Assembly (NCBI RefSeq): GCF_900187365.1
Contig: NZ_FYDG01000001.1
Coordinates: forward strand, 620,001 to 684,000
Direction: 5' to 3'
From: Rhodoblastus acidophilus
Lineage (GTDB): Bacteria; Pseudomonadota; Alphaproteobacteria; Rhizobiales; Beijerinckiaceae
Length of the DNA stretch: 64,000 nt
This document shows, piece after piece, positions 28,483 through 38,979 of the stretch. The notes under the pieces were generated by a model that did not search any database, had not been told where the DNA came from, and worked only from the letters and a program-made list of their open reading frames with translations. The position numbers and the translations under genes were made by a program. How positions within the stretch are numbered: the first letter of the stretch is position 1; every line of letters begins with the position of its first letter.

Positions 28483-29133
28483 TCAGGCGGCGGGCTTGCC
28501 GATCAGGCTGACGCAATCGAGCGCCGGTTCGCCGCCCCAGCCGATCAGGCGCTGCTCGATGACGTCCAGCCCCGCCTTGCGGCAGTAATCGACGAACAGG
28601 CCGCCCGGCATGAAGGCGCGCCAATGCGGGTTTGTCTTGTAATCGCCGCCGGGATTGCCGGGATAGTTGGAATGATGCAGCAGCGCCTGGCCGCCGGGCT
28701 TGAGGATGCGCGCGGTTTCCAGCAAATATTGCAGCACGATCACATGATCGAAATGCACCATGGCGTCGTAGCAGAACAGCGCGGTGGCCGAAGCGGTCTC
28801 GACGCCCGCGAGATCGACGCCATTGTTGGCCAGACATTCGACATTGGCGACGCCGGTAAAGCGGCGCCGGCAGAATTCGATGTTTTCCGGCACAACGTCG
28901 ATCAGGATTTTGCGGTTGGACCAATCCTTCATCTGCCAGCTGTGGCGGCCGCGGCCGCAGGCCAGCTCGACGATCACGTGGGGGTCGAGCCGGTTGAACA
29001 TCTGGCGAAACGGCGTCTGGTCGGCCCAGAACGACCCGACCCAGGAATCGGCGTTGTCGTAATATTGATCGTCCGTGGTCCAGTCCGCGCGCAGGGCGGC
29101 GGCCTTTTGCCGGGCGAGGTCATCCGCAACCAT
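28483..29133 (-). CDS. Class I SAM-dependent methyltransferase
   Basis: 216 aa. Motif I is VIVELACGRGRHS near residue 55, followed by an acidic motif II (LIDVVPENIEFC), CYDAMVHFDHVIV and ARILKPGGQALLHHSNYP. The core is a standard seven-strand Rossmann methyltransferase. The substrate is unknown; the N-terminal segment TTDDQYYDNADSWVGSFW is reminiscent of sugar or small-molecule methyltransferases, but that is weak. Sixteen bases from the thioesterase gene, same strand. Confidence 0.82.
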   Translation of the reverse strand: MVADDLARQKAAALRADWTTDDQYYDNADSWVGSFWADQTPFRQMFNRLDPHVIVELACGRGRHSWQMKDWSNRKILIDVVPENIEFCRRRFTGVANVECLANNGVDLAGVETASATALFCYDAMVHFDHVIVLQYLLETARILKPGGQALLHHSNYPGNPGGDYKTNPHWRAFMPGGLFVDYCRKAGLDVIEQRLIGWGGEPALDCVSLIGKPAA

Positions 29134-29148
29134 ATCACTTCCCCAACA

Positions 29149-29580
29149 TCATGCCCGGAGGCGCGCTTCCAGCCAGGCGCGCGCCCAATCGGAGAACGGT
29201 TTTGACTTGCGCGTGGCCGTGTCGGTGAGCACCACCACGCTCTCGCCGCGCGCGGCGCAAACGCCCTGGTCGAACACGGCGTGATCGAGCCGCAGCGACG
29301 AGCGGCCGACCGATGTGATCCGCGTGCCGATCTCGACCTCGCCCGGCCAGTTGATTTCCTGCACGAAGTCAATGACAAGCCGCGCCAGGACGAAGGCGCC
29401 GCCTTCGCCCATCAGATCGACGCCGCCCGCCATCAGCATGTCGACGCGGGCGGTTTCGAAAAAGGTGGCGAACACCGCGTTGTTGACATGGCCCTGGCGG
29501 TCGGTGTCGCCGTAGCGCAATTTGTCGCGGGTGCGGAACGGGAACTCGGCCAGGACCGGGAGGATCGGTTTCTCGCTCAT
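29149..29580 (-). CDS. Acyl-CoA thioesterase, hotdog fold (4HBT/YbgC type)
   Basis: 143 aa. The signature RYGDTDRQGHVNNAVFATFFETAR contains the catalytic-Asp block of the 4-hydroxybenzoyl-CoA thioesterase/YbgC group, followed by the hotdog strands FVLARLVIDFVQEINWPGEVEIGTRITSVG. It hydrolyses a cytoplasmic acyl-CoA whose chain length cannot be deduced. It sits directly downstream of the methylmalonyl-CoA epimerase gene, 17 bases apart, which suggests a role in CoA-ester metabolism. Confidence 0.86.
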   Translation of the reverse strand: MSEKPILPVLAEFPFRTRDKLRYGDTDRQGHVNNAVFATFFETARVDMLMAGGVDLMGEGGAFVLARLVIDFVQEINWPGEVEIGTRITSVGRSSLRLDHAVFDQGVCAARGESVVVLTDTATRKSKPFSDWARAWLEARLRA

Positions 29581-29597
29581 TCCCGCCCCTTCCAGCG

Positions 29598-30002
29598 TCA
29601 GACCTGCTCGATCTCGACCAGCGCGCCGTTAAAATCCTTCGGGTGCAGGAACAGCACGGGCTTGCCATGGGCGCCGGTTTTCGGATTGCCGTCGCCGATC
29701 ACGCGCGCGCCCGCCGCCTTGAGCCGGTCGCGGGCGGCGAGGATGTCCTCGACCTCGTAGCAGACGTGGTGCATGCCGCCGTCGGGGTTCTTTTCCAGGA
29801 ACTTGGCGATCGGGCTGTTCGCGCCGAGCGGCTCCAGCAGCTCGATCTTGGTGTTGGGCAGCTCGATAAACGCCACGGTGACGCCGTGGTCGGGCTGGGC
29901 GATCGGGTCGGACACCTTGGCGCCGAGCGTATCGCGATAGTTTTTCGATGCGGCCGCGATGTCCTTCACCGCGATGGCGACATGGTTCAAACGTCCGATC
30001 AT
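29598..30002 (-). CDS. mce: Methylmalonyl-CoA epimerase
   Basis: 134 aa, a vicinal-oxygen-chelate protein that interconverts the (R) and (S) forms of methylmalonyl-CoA in propionate metabolism. Metal ligands are visible in LNHVAIAV (His7), GGMHHVCYEV and the C-terminal GALVEIEQV (Glu). The complete length and IELLEPLGANSPIAKFLEKNPDGG are characteristic. The position between RNase J and the thioesterase in the long minus-strand array is a common alphaproteobacterial arrangement. Confidence 0.94.
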   Translation of the reverse strand: MIGRLNHVAIAVKDIAAASKNYRDTLGAKVSDPIAQPDHGVTVAFIELPNTKIELLEPLGANSPIAKFLEKNPDGGMHHVCYEVEDILAARDRLKAAGARVIGDGNPKTGAHGKPVLFLHPKDFNGALVEIEQV

Positions 30003-30014
30003 GATCTCTCCCCT

Positions 30015-31682
30015 TCACACTTCGATCGCGAGCACATGCACGTGCGGTTTTTTGCCCCAGACGGCCGCGACCGCCGCGCGCACGGATTTCTCCACCGCGT
30101 TGCAGGTCACGTCCGGATCCCTTTTCTTCGCCTTGGGGAGAGAGTCAAGCGTGTCGAACAGGGCGCGGTCGATCACTTCGTCGAGGGGGCGGCCATCGAC
30201 GCCCTTTTGCGGCAAACCGAAGGAGACGACGTCCGGCGTGCCGACCACGTCGCCCTTGGCGCTCAGCGCGAAGGCGATGCTGACGATTCCCGCCGCGGCG
30301 AGCCGATGGCGCTGGCGGAAGCACTCGTCGGCCTCGCTGAGGATGACCTCGCCATCGCGGTAGAGCTTGCCATGGGCGATCCCCGGCAGGTGGCCCGGCT
30401 CGTCGGGACCGAGCGCGATCATGTCGCCGTTCCGCGCGGTGAGGACGTGCTTGACGCCGATCTGGCGGGCGAAGGCGGCGTGAACCCGCAGATGCAGCGC
30501 CTCGCCGTGGGCGGGAATGGCGATGCGCGGGCGCAGCCATTGATAGAGCTGCTCGACCTCGCCCCGGCGCGGATGACCGGAGCAATGCACCAGCGCGTCC
30601 TGGCTGGTGATGACGTCCACGCCTTCAAGAATCAGGGCGTTGACGATGGCGCCGACCTCGCGCTCGTTGCCCGGAATGGTGCGTGACGAGAAAATGGCGA
30701 GATCGTTGGGGCTGAGCTTGACCGCATGTTCGCCGCGAATGATGCGCGACATGGCGGCGCGGGCCTCGCCCTGGCTGCCGGTGGCCAGAACCAGCACCTT
30801 TTTCGCGGGCAGGCGGGCGAAGGCGTCGAGCGGCAGCGTCTCCGGCATGCCGTCGAGATAGCCGCAGTCGCGCGCCACCGCCAGCGACCGCTCCATGGCG
30901 CGGCCCGCCAGCACCACCTGGCGCCCCGCCTCCTGCGCGGCGAGGCAGACCGCTTTCAGGCGCGCGATATTAGAGGCGAAGGTGGTGACCAGCACCCGGC
31001 CCTGCGCGGCACCGATCTTTTCGCGCAGGATTTCGGCGACCTGCGCCTCCGAGGGGCTCTCCCCTTCGCGTAAAATATTGGTGGAATCGCTGATGAGGGC
31101 CAGCACGCCCTCCTCGCCGATCTCCTTGAGGCGAGCGATGTCGGTCGGCCGCCCGAGGCCGGGCGTTTCGTCGAGCTTCCAGTCGCCGGAATGAACGATC
31201 GTTCCGACCGGCGTGCGGATCGCCAGCAGGCAGGCTTCGGGGATCGAATGCGACATGGCGACGAATTCGACCTCGAACGGCCCGAGTTTCAGGCGCTCGC
31301 CCTGCTGCACGGTTTTCAGCGGCACGTCCGGCGCGCCCGGCTCGGCGAGGCGGCGGGTTTGCAGCAGGCCGGCGGCGAAGGGGGTGGCGTAAACCGGGCA
31401 AAGCAGGCGCGGCCATAGCGCGCCGATGGCGCCGACATGATCTTCATGCGCGTGGGTGACGATCAGGCCGAGCAGATCCTTGCGGTTCTTCTCGATGAAG
31501 GCGGGATCGGGCAGGATCAGGTCGACGCCGGGCATATCGGCATGGGCGAAGGCTACGCCGCAATCGACCAGAATATATTTACGCTTGCCGGGCGCCCCGA
31601 AACCATAAAGTGCGGCGTTCATGCCGATCTCGCCCAAACCGCCGAGCGGGGCGAAGACCAATTCTTCCTGTGCGGAAGGCAT
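30015..31682 (-). CDS. rnj: Ribonuclease J
   Basis: 555 aa beta-CASP metallo-beta-lactamase ribonuclease. Zinc motif VTHAHEDHVGAIG is near residue 75, then the SHSIPE block, IVHSGDWKLD, the beta-CASP motifs SDSTN, FASNIARL and RTIPGNE, and VHCSGHPRRGEVEQLY. The C-terminal part includes the dimerisation region. It combines 5' exonuclease and endonuclease activity in mRNA decay and rRNA maturation. It lies 12 bases after birA and likely shares its transcript. Confidence 0.94.
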   Translation of the reverse strand: MPSAQEELVFAPLGGLGEIGMNAALYGFGAPGKRKYILVDCGVAFAHADMPGVDLILPDPAFIEKNRKDLLGLIVTHAHEDHVGAIGALWPRLLCPVYATPFAAGLLQTRRLAEPGAPDVPLKTVQQGERLKLGPFEVEFVAMSHSIPEACLLAIRTPVGTIVHSGDWKLDETPGLGRPTDIARLKEIGEEGVLALISDSTNILREGESPSEAQVAEILREKIGAAQGRVLVTTFASNIARLKAVCLAAQEAGRQVVLAGRAMERSLAVARDCGYLDGMPETLPLDAFARLPAKKVLVLATGSQGEARAAMSRIIRGEHAVKLSPNDLAIFSSRTIPGNEREVGAIVNALILEGVDVITSQDALVHCSGHPRRGEVEQLYQWLRPRIAIPAHGEALHLRVHAAFARQIGVKHVLTARNGDMIALGPDEPGHLPGIAHGKLYRDGEVILSEADECFRQRHRLAAAGIVSIAFALSAKGDVVGTPDVVSFGLPQKGVDGRPLDEVIDRALFDTLDSLPKAKKRDPDVTCNAVEKSVRAAVAAVWGKKPHVHVLAIEV

Positions 31683-31693
31683 TTATATGTCCT

Positions 31694-32461
31694 TCATCTC
31701 ACAACGAGCGGGGCCGCGAAACTCAGATCCCCCGCCTCTATCGTATCCATTTTTCCGTCATGACTTTCCAATAGCATACGTCCGTGCGCGTCAATGCCAC
31801 GAAAGGTCCCTTCCATGACATTTCCGTTGCGTTGGACCCGCGCCGGCGCGTCGAGTCCGCCGGCGACGTCGAGCCAGGCGCGGCGGATCGTGGCGAAATT
31901 GTCGCCGCGCGCCCAGACGTCGAGCCATTGCGCCAACGAATCCGACAAAGCCGCGAACACGGCGGCGCGGCTGACGGCGGCGCCGATGGCGCGCAGGCTG
32001 GTGGCGGGATAGGGCGTGTCGTCGGGATGGCTGACGCAATTGACGCCGAAGCCGATGACGCAGCCAAACGTCTTGGCGCCCAGACTTTCCAGCAGCAGGC
32101 CCGACAGCTTGGCGCCGTCATAAAGCGCGTCGTTGGGCCATTTCAGCGCAAGCCTGCGGTCGCCGCCGAGCAGATTGCGCAAACAGTCGGCCAGCGCCAC
32201 GCCGGCGACGAAACCGAGCTGCGGCGCCGCCGGGCGGGCGCATGGTTCGATCAGCATCAGGCTGGCGAACAGGTTGCCCGTCGACGAGGTCCAGACGCGG
32301 CCGAGCCGCCCCCGGCCCCGGCTTTGCCTGTCCGCGACGATCCACAACCGGCCGGGATCGCCGGAGGCGACCCGTGCGGCCGCCTCGTCATTGGTTGATC
32401 CCAGATCTTCGAAATGTTCCAGCCGATAACCCGACCGGGCGGCGCCAACCCCGAGTTCCAA
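31694..32461 (-). CDS. birA: Biotin-[acetyl-CoA-carboxylase] ligase BirA
   Basis: 255 aa, the catalytic and C-terminal domains only; there is no N-terminal helix-turn-helix, so it is a group I ligase without repressor function. Motifs are GSTNDEAAARV, the biotinyl-AMP loop SRGRGRLGRVWTS, LKWPNDALYDGAKLSGLL and FGVNCVSHP, ending with a small SH3-like domain (RVQRNGNVMEGTFRGIDAHGRMLLE). The best start is a TTG two bases after the nuoN stop; longer frames run backwards through nuoN and are not real. This implies translational coupling to the nuo operon. Confidence 0.9.
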   Translation of the reverse strand: MELGVGAARSGYRLEHFEDLGSTNDEAAARVASGDPGRLWIVADRQSRGRGRLGRVWTSSTGNLFASLMLIEPCARPAAPQLGFVAGVALADCLRNLLGGDRRLALKWPNDALYDGAKLSGLLLESLGAKTFGCVIGFGVNCVSHPDDTPYPATSLRAIGAAVSRAAVFAALSDSLAQWLDVWARGDNFATIRRAWLDVAGGLDAPARVQRNGNVMEGTFRGIDAHGRMLLESHDGKMDTIEAGDLSFAAPLVVR

Positions 32462-32463
32462 GA

Positions 32464-33897
32464 TCAGAACAGGGACTTGGCCGCGCCTTCGGCCGCCTGG
32501 ACCAGCGGCGCCGGATAGACCCAGTACAGCAGCATCGACACGGTCGAAACCGCCAGAACGGCGCGCAAGGTGAGATTGGGACGGTCGAAGGCCGGGGCCG
32601 CCTCGTCGAAATACATCACCTTGATGATGCGCCAGTAGTAGAACGCCGCCACCGTGGACAACAGCACGCCGATCACCGCGAGGCCGAACAGCTTGGCCTC
32701 GACCGCCGCCAGGAAGACGTACCATTTGGCGAAGAAGCCCGCGAGCGGCGGCACGCCCGACAGCGACACCATCAGCATGGCCAGGAAGAACGCCATGGTT
32801 CCGTTGGTCTTGGCGAGGCCCGACAGGTCGGAGATCTTTTCGACGGGATGGCCGGCGACGCGCATCGACAGGATGGCGGCGAAGGTTCCGAGCGTCATGA
32901 CGATGTAGATCGCCATATAGATTAGCACGCCCTGCACGCCCTCCGCCGTGCCGGCCGCAAGGCCGACCAGGGCGAAGCCCATGTGGCCGATCGAGGAATA
33001 CGCCATCAGGCGCTTGATGTTGTCCTGCCGGATCGCGGCGAACGAGCCGAGCGCCATCGAGGCGATCGACATGAAGATGACGAGCTGCTGCCATTGCAGC
33101 GTCGCGCCGGGGAAGGCGGTGTAGATGACGCGGGTGGCGATGGCCACCGCCGCCACTTTCGGCGCCGAGGCGAAGAAGGCGGTGACCGGGGTCGGCGCGC
33201 CCTCATAGACGTCGGGCGTCCACATGTGGAACGGCACCACCGACATTTTGAACGCGAGCCCCGCAACCAGGAACACCATGCCGAAGATCACGCCCATGTT
33301 GGGATGGCCGCCAATGGCGCCGGCGATGCCCGCGAAGGACACCGCGCCCGAAAAGCCGTAGAGAAGCGAGGCGCCATAGAGCAGCATGCCCGAGGACAAA
33401 GCGCCGAGCACGAAATATTTCAGGCCGGCTTCGGAGGCGCGGGCGTCGTCGCGCGACAGCGCCGCCGTGACATAGAGCGCCAGCGACATCAGTTCGAGCC
33501 CGAGATAGAGCGCGATCAGGCCGTTGGCCGAGATCAGCATCAACATGCCGAGCGTCGCCAGCACGATCAGGATCGGGAACTCGAACTTGTTGATCCCCTG
33601 CCCCCGAAAGAAATCGCCGGCCATCAGCAGCGTGACGATGGAGCCGCCGAGCGACAACGCCTTCATGAAATCGCCGAAGCGGTCGTCGATGAAGGCGTTG
33701 TCGAAGACAATTCCGCTCCCCGTCGTTTTGAGGATGATGGCGACCAAAGCCGCGCCGAGCACGACCACGGCGATTTCGCTCATCGGCCCGTCATCCGCCT
33801 TGCCGCGGAACGCGCCGATCAGCACCATGAGGATCACGCCGACCGCCAGGATCGTTTCCGGCAGCGCGTGGGTAAGAGCGATGTGCAGCGTTTCCAT
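32464..33897 (-). CDS. nuoN: NADH-quinone oxidoreductase subunit N
   Basis: 477 aa, 14 membrane helices, antiporter-like proton-pumping subunit of complex I. Family blocks are YFVLGALSSGMLLYGASLLYGFSG, FKMSVVPFHMWTPDVYEGAPTPVTAFFA (the Lys and the discontinuous helix) and MAYSSIGHMGFALVGL. Last nuo gene of the operon, nine bases after nuoM and directly in front of birA. Confidence 0.97.
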   Translation of the reverse strand: METLHIALTHALPETILAVGVILMVLIGAFRGKADDGPMSEIAVVVLGAALVAIILKTTGSGIVFDNAFIDDRFGDFMKALSLGGSIVTLLMAGDFFRGQGINKFEFPILIVLATLGMLMLISANGLIALYLGLELMSLALYVTAALSRDDARASEAGLKYFVLGALSSGMLLYGASLLYGFSGAVSFAGIAGAIGGHPNMGVIFGMVFLVAGLAFKMSVVPFHMWTPDVYEGAPTPVTAFFASAPKVAAVAIATRVIYTAFPGATLQWQQLVIFMSIASMALGSFAAIRQDNIKRLMAYSSIGHMGFALVGLAAGTAEGVQGVLIYMAIYIVMTLGTFAAILSMRVAGHPVEKISDLSGLAKTNGTMAFFLAMLMVSLSGVPPLAGFFAKWYVFLAAVEAKLFGLAVIGVLLSTVAAFYYWRIIKVMYFDEAAPAFDRPNLTLRAVLAVSTVSMLLYWVYPAPLVQAAEGAAKSLF

Positions 33898-33905
33898 GAA
33901 AGCTC

Positions 33906-35414
33906 TCAGTACAGCGAAAGGGCGGCCGTGCGGGTCACGGCGAGGGCCGCGTCATAATTCTTGATGAGCTGGGCGACCGCGCCGGAACAGGCGTGGATGA
34001 TCTGGTTGGGCTGGACGCCATACCAGATCGTCAGCAGCACCAGCGGGGCCAGCACCGCGAATTCGCGTGCGGACAGGTCGGTGAGGCCTTGCAGGCTCGG
34101 CTTGACCAGCTTGCCGAACAACACGCGGCGATAGAGGTAAAGCGCATAGGCCGACGACAGAATGACGCCGGTGGTGGCGAACAGGGCGACCCAGGTGTTG
34201 GCCTTGAACGCGCCGATCAGCGTCAGGAATTCGCCGACGAAGCCGGACGTGCCGGGCAGGCCGATATTCGCCATGGTGAACACCATGAAAATGACGGCGT
34301 AAACCGGCATCTTCTCGACAATGCCGCCGTAAGCGGCGATCTCGCGGGTGTGCAGCCGGTCATAGACCACGCCGACGCAGAGGAACAGCGCGCCGGAGAC
34401 GAGGCCGTGCGACACCATCTGGAACACCGCGCCTTCGACCGCCTGCTGGTTCATCGCGAACAGGCCCATGGTGACGAAGCCCATATGCGCCACCGAGGAA
34501 TAGGCGATCAGCTTTTTGATGTCCTCCTGCACCAGCGCCACCAGCGAGGTGTAGATGATGGCGATCACCGACAGGGCGAACACCAGCGGCGCAAAGTAGT
34601 GGGAGGCGTCCGGGAACATCGGCAGCGAGAACCGGATGAAGCCGTAGCCGCCCATCTTCAAGAGGATGCCCGCCAGGATCACCGAGCCGGCCGTGGGCGC
34701 CTCGACGTGGGCGTCGGGCAGCCAGGTGTGGACCGGCCACATCGGCATCTTCACCGCGAACGAGGCGAAGAAGGCCAGCCACAGCCACTTCTGCAAGGCC
34801 GGATCGAAATGGGTGGTCAGCAGCGTGGTGATGTCGGTGGTGTGGGTCTGCGCATACATCGCCATAATGGCGACCAGCATCAGCAGCGAGCCGACCAGCG
34901 TGTACAGGAAGAACTTGAAGCTGGCGTAGATGCGCCGCTTGCCGCCCCAGACGCCGATGATGATGAACATCGGGATCAGGACGCCCTCGAAGAACAGGTA
35001 GAACAGCACCAGGTCGAGCGCGCAGAACACGCCGATCATCAGCGTTTCCAGCACCAGGAAGGCGATGAAATATTCACGGACGCGGACCTCGATCGACTTC
35101 CACGAGGCCACGATGCAGAACGGCGTCAGGAAGGCGGTGAGCACCACGAACGGGAAGGAAATGCCGTCCACGCCCATTTTGTAAGTCAGGCCTGAACCGA
35201 ACCAGCTGCGCTGCTCGACGAACTGGAAGTCCGCCACGCCGGGGATGAATTGCGACCAGGCGTAGAAGGACAGCGCCAGCGTGACCAGCGTGGTCCACAG
35301 CGCGATCCAGCGCACCGTGTTTTTCGAGCCTTCGCCGTCCTTGACGAACAGGATCAGCGCGGCGCCGACCAGGGGAAGGAAGGTCAGCCCTGAGAGAATG
35401 CCAAAGCCGAACAT
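33906..35414 (-). CDS. nuoM: NADH-quinone oxidoreductase subunit M
   Basis: 502 aa, 14 membrane helices, antiporter-like complex I subunit. Recognisable blocks are [51 protein letters not shown] (conserved Glu), [31 protein letters not shown] (conserved Lys) and [17 protein letters not shown]. The start directly abuts the nuoL stop with no spacer. Confidence 0.97.
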   Translation of the reverse strand: MFGFGILSGLTFLPLVGAALILFVKDGEGSKNTVRWIALWTTLVTLALSFYAWSQFIPGVADFQFVEQRSWFGSGLTYKMGVDGISFPFVVLTAFLTPFCIVASWKSIEVRVREYFIAFLVLETLMIGVFCALDLVLFYLFFEGVLIPMFIIIGVWGGKRRIYASFKFFLYTLVGSLLMLVAIMAMYAQTHTTDITTLLTTHFDPALQKWLWLAFFASFAVKMPMWPVHTWLPDAHVEAPTAGSVILAGILLKMGGYGFIRFSLPMFPDASHYFAPLVFALSVIAIIYTSLVALVQEDIKKLIAYSSVAHMGFVTMGLFAMNQQAVEGAVFQMVSHGLVSGALFLCVGVVYDRLHTREIAAYGGIVEKMPVYAVIFMVFTMANIGLPGTSGFVGEFLTLIGAFKANTWVALFATTGVILSSAYALYLYRRVLFGKLVKPSLQGLTDLSAREFAVLAPLVLLTIWYGVQPNQIIHACSGAVAQLIKNYDAALAVTRTAALSLY

Positions 35415-37451
35415 TTATTGTCCCCCGCCGAGCGCGAACAGTCCGTAGGTGATGAGCGCCGCCACGCCGAGCAGCATGGCGAATGCGTAATTGTAGATGA
35501 AGCCGGTTTGCAGCCGCGAGGCGACCCCGGCGCCGTCGAGCACGCGCGCCGCCACGCCGTCCGGGCCGAACCGGTCGATGATGGCGCCGTCGCCGCCCTT
35601 CCAGAACAGCCGGCCCAGCGCGAAGGCCGGCTTGACGAAGATCTTGTCGTAAAGCTCGTCGAAATACCACTTGTTCAGCAGGAACAGGTAGAGCCGCGGG
35701 AATTTCTCCGCCAGCGCCGCCGGAACCTTCGGCGCGATCACATACATCGCCAGCGCGACGACGAAGCCGCCGACCATCATGGCGAAGGGCGCATAGCCCA
35801 CCCATGCCGGGATTTCGTGCATCTCGTGCAGAATGTGGTTGTTGGCGCCGGTGAACAGCGACGTGCGCCAGAATTCGCCGGCTTCATGGCCGATGAACTG
35901 GTCCTTGAAGGCGTAGCCGGCGGCCAATGCGCCCGCCGACAGCACGAACAGCGGAACCATCATGGTCGCAGGGGATTCGTGGGGCTCGCCGATGTGATGG
36001 CCGTGAGGATCGTCATGCGCGCCATGCCCGTCGTCGCCATGCCCATGCCCATGCGCGGCCTGCGGCGCGGGATGCAGCAGCTTGTATTGCTCCGACCAGC
36101 GGCGCTCGCCGAAGAAGGTCATGAACACAAGGCGCCAGGAGTAGAACGAGGTCATGCCCGCCGCGACCACCAGCAGCACGAAGGCGAAGCTCGCCGCGAA
36201 GCTGTGCGCGCCGGCGGCGAAGGCGCCTTCGATGATCGCATCCTTGGAGAAATAGCCGGCGGTGAGCGGGAAGCCGGTGAGCGCCAGCGTGCCGATGGTC
36301 ATGCAGGCGAAGGTGACGGGGATTTTGCTCCACAGCCCGCCCATCTGGCGCATGTCCTGCTCGTGGTGCATGGCGTGGATCACCGAGCCGGCGCCCAAGA
36401 ACAGCAGCGCCTTGAAGAAGGCGTGGGTGAACAGGTGGAAAATGCCCAGCGCATAACCGCCGCAGCCCAGGCCGACGAACATGTAGCCGAGCTGCGAGCA
36501 GGTCGAATAGGCGATCACGCGCTTGATGTCGTTCTGCACGAGACCGACGGTGGCGGCGAAGAAGGCGGTGATTCCGCCGACCAGCGTGACCACGGTCAGC
36601 GCCGTGGCCGACTGTTCGAACAGCGGCGACAGCCGCGCCACCATGAACACGCCGGCCGTGACCATGGTCGCGGCATGGATGAGCGCGGAGACCGGAGTCG
36701 GGCCTTCCATCGCGTCCGGCAGCCAGGTGTGCAGCAGGAACTGCGCCGACTTGCCCATGGCGCCCATGAACAGCAGCAGGCAGGCCAGCGTCATCGCGTT
36801 CCAGTCGAGGCCGAACGCGTGGACGCTCTTGCTCGCAAGGTCGGGCGCGGCGGCGAAAATGACGTCGAAGCTGATGGAACCCGTCAGCATGAACACCAGG
36901 AACATGCCGAGGGAAAAGCCGAAATCGCCGACGCGGTTGACGACGAACGCCTTGATGGCGGCGGCGTTGGCCGAGGGCTTTTCGAACCAGAAGCCGATCA
37001 GCAGATAAGAGGCGAGGCCGACGCCTTCCCAGCCGAAGAACATTTGCGCCAGATTGTCTGACGTCACCAGCATCAGCATGGCGAAGGTGAACAGCGACAG
37101 ATAGGCGAAAAAGCGCGGCCGCGACTTGTCCTCGTGCATGTAGCCGATCGAGTACAAATGCACGAGCGCCGAGACCGTGGTGACGACGATCAGCATCACG
37201 CTGGTCAGCGTATCGACGCGCAAGGCCCAGTCGATCTTCAGATCGCCCGAGGTCAGCCAATTGGCGATCACCGGCGCGGAAAAGTGGCCGTCGTGCAGGC
37301 CGACGTCGAAAAAGGTGATCCAGGACAGGGCGCAGGAGACGAACAGCAGCGCCGTCGTGACGATTTCCGAAGCGCGGTCGCCGATCTTCTTGCCGAGCAG
37401 GCCCGCGATCAGGAAACCGAGAAGCGGGAGGAAGACGATTGCCGAATACAT
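35415..37451 (-). CDS. nuoL: NADH-quinone oxidoreductase subunit L
   Basis: 678 aa, the largest antiporter-like subunit, ending in the long lateral helix that braces the membrane arm. Blocks are [58 protein letters not shown] and [18 protein letters not shown] His-rich loop (residues about 464-494, [21 protein letters not shown]) interrupts the C-terminal third, between the membrane core and the next helix; such loops vary in length among relatives and may bind metal, but no role is known. Confidence 0.97.
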   Translation of the reverse strand: MYSAIVFLPLLGFLIAGLLGKKIGDRASEIVTTALLFVSCALSWITFFDVGLHDGHFSAPVIANWLTSGDLKIDWALRVDTLTSVMLIVVTTVSALVHLYSIGYMHEDKSRPRFFAYLSLFTFAMLMLVTSDNLAQMFFGWEGVGLASYLLIGFWFEKPSANAAAIKAFVVNRVGDFGFSLGMFLVFMLTGSISFDVIFAAAPDLASKSVHAFGLDWNAMTLACLLLFMGAMGKSAQFLLHTWLPDAMEGPTPVSALIHAATMVTAGVFMVARLSPLFEQSATALTVVTLVGGITAFFAATVGLVQNDIKRVIAYSTCSQLGYMFVGLGCGGYALGIFHLFTHAFFKALLFLGAGSVIHAMHHEQDMRQMGGLWSKIPVTFACMTIGTLALTGFPLTAGYFSKDAIIEGAFAAGAHSFAASFAFVLLVVAAGMTSFYSWRLVFMTFFGERRWSEQYKLLHPAPQAAHGHGHGDDGHGAHDDPHGHHIGEPHESPATMMVPLFVLSAGALAAGYAFKDQFIGHEAGEFWRTSLFTGANNHILHEMHEIPAWVGYAPFAMMVGGFVVALAMYVIAPKVPAALAEKFPRLYLFLLNKWYFDELYDKIFVKPAFALGRLFWKGGDGAIIDRFGPDGVAARVLDGAGVASRLQTGFIYNYAFAMLLGVAALITYGLFALGGGQ

Positions 37452-37457
37452 GTTCGC

Positions 37458-37766
37458 TCAGCCCTTCATCATATTGATGTCTTCCACCGCAATGGTGCGG
37501 CGATTGCGGAAGTAGGTGACGAGAATGGCGAGGCCGATGGCCGCTTCCGCCGCCGCGACGGTGAGGATGAACAGGCCGAAAATCTGGCCGGTGAGGTCGT
37601 GCAACTGCGCCGAAAAGGCGACGAGGTTGATGTTGACCGCCAGCAGGATCAACTCGATCGACATCATGATGATGATGACGTTCTTGCGGTTGAGGATGAT
37701 GCCCGCCATGCCCAGCGTGAACACGATGGCGCCGACGATCAGGTAATGTTCGAGTCCGATGACCAT
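37458..37766 (-). CDS. nuoK: NADH-quinone oxidoreductase subunit K
   Basis: 102 aa with three membrane helices ([66 protein letters not shown]). The two membrane Glu residues of the proton path, in MSIELIL and AAAEAAIG, are present. Ten bases after nuoJ. Confidence 0.97.
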   Translation of the reverse strand: MVIGLEHYLIVGAIVFTLGMAGIILNRKNVIIIMMSIELILLAVNINLVAFSAQLHDLTGQIFGLFILTVAAAEAAIGLAILVTYFRNRRTIAVEDINMMKG

Positions 37767-37776
37767 GATCGCCTCC

Positions 37777-38388
37777 TTACGGGACCGGCACGCCCGTGCG
37801 CGACGGGACTTGCTTGTTTTCGATGGCGCTCGCGCGGGTGCGGGCGTTCTGAGCGGAAATATCCTGGCGCTTGACGTTCGGGCGATGGTGCAGGGTCAGC
37901 ACGATGGCCCCGATCATCGCCGTCAGCAGCACGAAGCCCGCCGCCTGGAACAGGTAAACGTACTGGGTGTAGAGCACCTGGCCGAGCGCGGCGGTGTTGC
38001 TGAGATTGCCGGGCGTGGGCGTCGAGAGCACCGCCTGCGGCGCGACGGTCCAGGATCCGACCACCAGCGCCAGCTCCGCCAGCACCACGAGGGCGACCAG
38101 GCCGCCCAGCGGCAGGTAGCGTTTCGCGCTTTTCTGCAATTCGGCGAAGTCCACGTCGAGCATCATCACGACGAACAGGAACAGCACCATCACCGCGCCG
38201 ACATAGACGACGACCAGCAGCATGGCCAAAAACTCAGCCCCCGCCAGCAGGAACAGGCCGGCTGAACTGACGAAGGCGACGATCAGGAACAGCACGGAAT
38301 GGACGGGGTTGCGCCCGGTGATCACCATCGCCGACGAGGCGATGGTGACGAAGGAAAACAGATAGAAGAAGGCCGTGGCTACGCTCAT
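37777..38388 (-). CDS. nuoJ: NADH-quinone oxidoreductase subunit J
   Basis: 203 aa, five membrane helices. Family blocks are [55 protein letters not shown], which contains the pi-bulge helix linked to coupling, and a C-terminal [22 protein letters not shown] gap of 94 bases separates it from nuoI and holds a small GC stem (around 38463-38480) without a clear role. Confidence 0.96.
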   Translation of the reverse strand: MSVATAFFYLFSFVTIASSAMVITGRNPVHSVLFLIVAFVSSAGLFLLAGAEFLAMLLVVVYVGAVMVLFLFVVMMLDVDFAELQKSAKRYLPLGGLVALVVLAELALVVGSWTVAPQAVLSTPTPGNLSNTAALGQVLYTQYVYLFQAAGFVLLTAMIGAIVLTLHHRPNVKRQDISAQNARTRASAIENKQVPSRTGVPVP

Positions 38389-38482
38389 GGTCCACCTGTG
38401 CGCCCGATGACGGGCCGGTTTCGGTCGCCGCCTTCATGCGGCGGATATTCAAGACTTCGCGCGCAAAAAATGCGCGGAAAAA

Positions 38483-38971
38483 TCAGCGATACGGCGCGTC
38501 GGCCGCGAGGTTGCGCGCGATTTCGCGCTCCCAGATCGCGCCATTATCGAGCAGGCGCTGCTTGTCGTAGAACAGCTCTTCGCGCGTTTCCGTCGCGAAT
38601 TCGGCGTTCGGCCCCTCGACAATGGCGTCCACCGGGCAGGCTTCCTGGCAGAAGCCGCAATAGATGCACTTGGTCATGTCGATGTCGTAACGCGTGGTGC
38701 GGCGCGTGCCGTCGTTGCCGCGCGGCTCCGCCTCGATGGTGATGGCCTGGGCCGGGCAGATCGCCTCGCACAGCTTGCAGGCGATGCAGCGCTCCTCGCC
38801 GTTGGGGTAACGGCGAAGGGCGTGTTCGCCGCGATACCTCGGCGATTGCGGGTTCTTCTCGTGCGGATAGTTGATCGTCGGCTTGGGCTTCAGCATGTAG
38901 CGGAAAGCCAGGAAGAAAGCTCCGAAGAACTCCTTCAGGAACAAGCTTTTGATTGCGGCGGCGATAGGCAT
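38483..38971 (-). CDS. nuoI: NADH-quinone oxidoreductase subunit I
   Basis: 162 aa ferredoxin-like subunit carrying two [4Fe-4S] clusters (N6a and N6b): [22 protein letters not shown] and [20 protein letters not shown]. An N-terminal amphipathic helix ([19 protein letters not shown]) docks it to the membrane arm. It relays electrons from NuoG towards N2 in NuoB. Spacing to nuoH is eight bases. Confidence 0.97.
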   Translation of the reverse strand: MPIAAAIKSLFLKEFFGAFFLAFRYMLKPKPTINYPHEKNPQSPRYRGEHALRRYPNGEERCIACKLCEAICPAQAITIEAEPRGNDGTRRTTRYDIDMTKCIYCGFCQEACPVDAIVEGPNAEFATETREELFYDKQRLLDNGAIWEREIARNLAADAPYR

Positions 38972-38979
38972 TTAAGACC

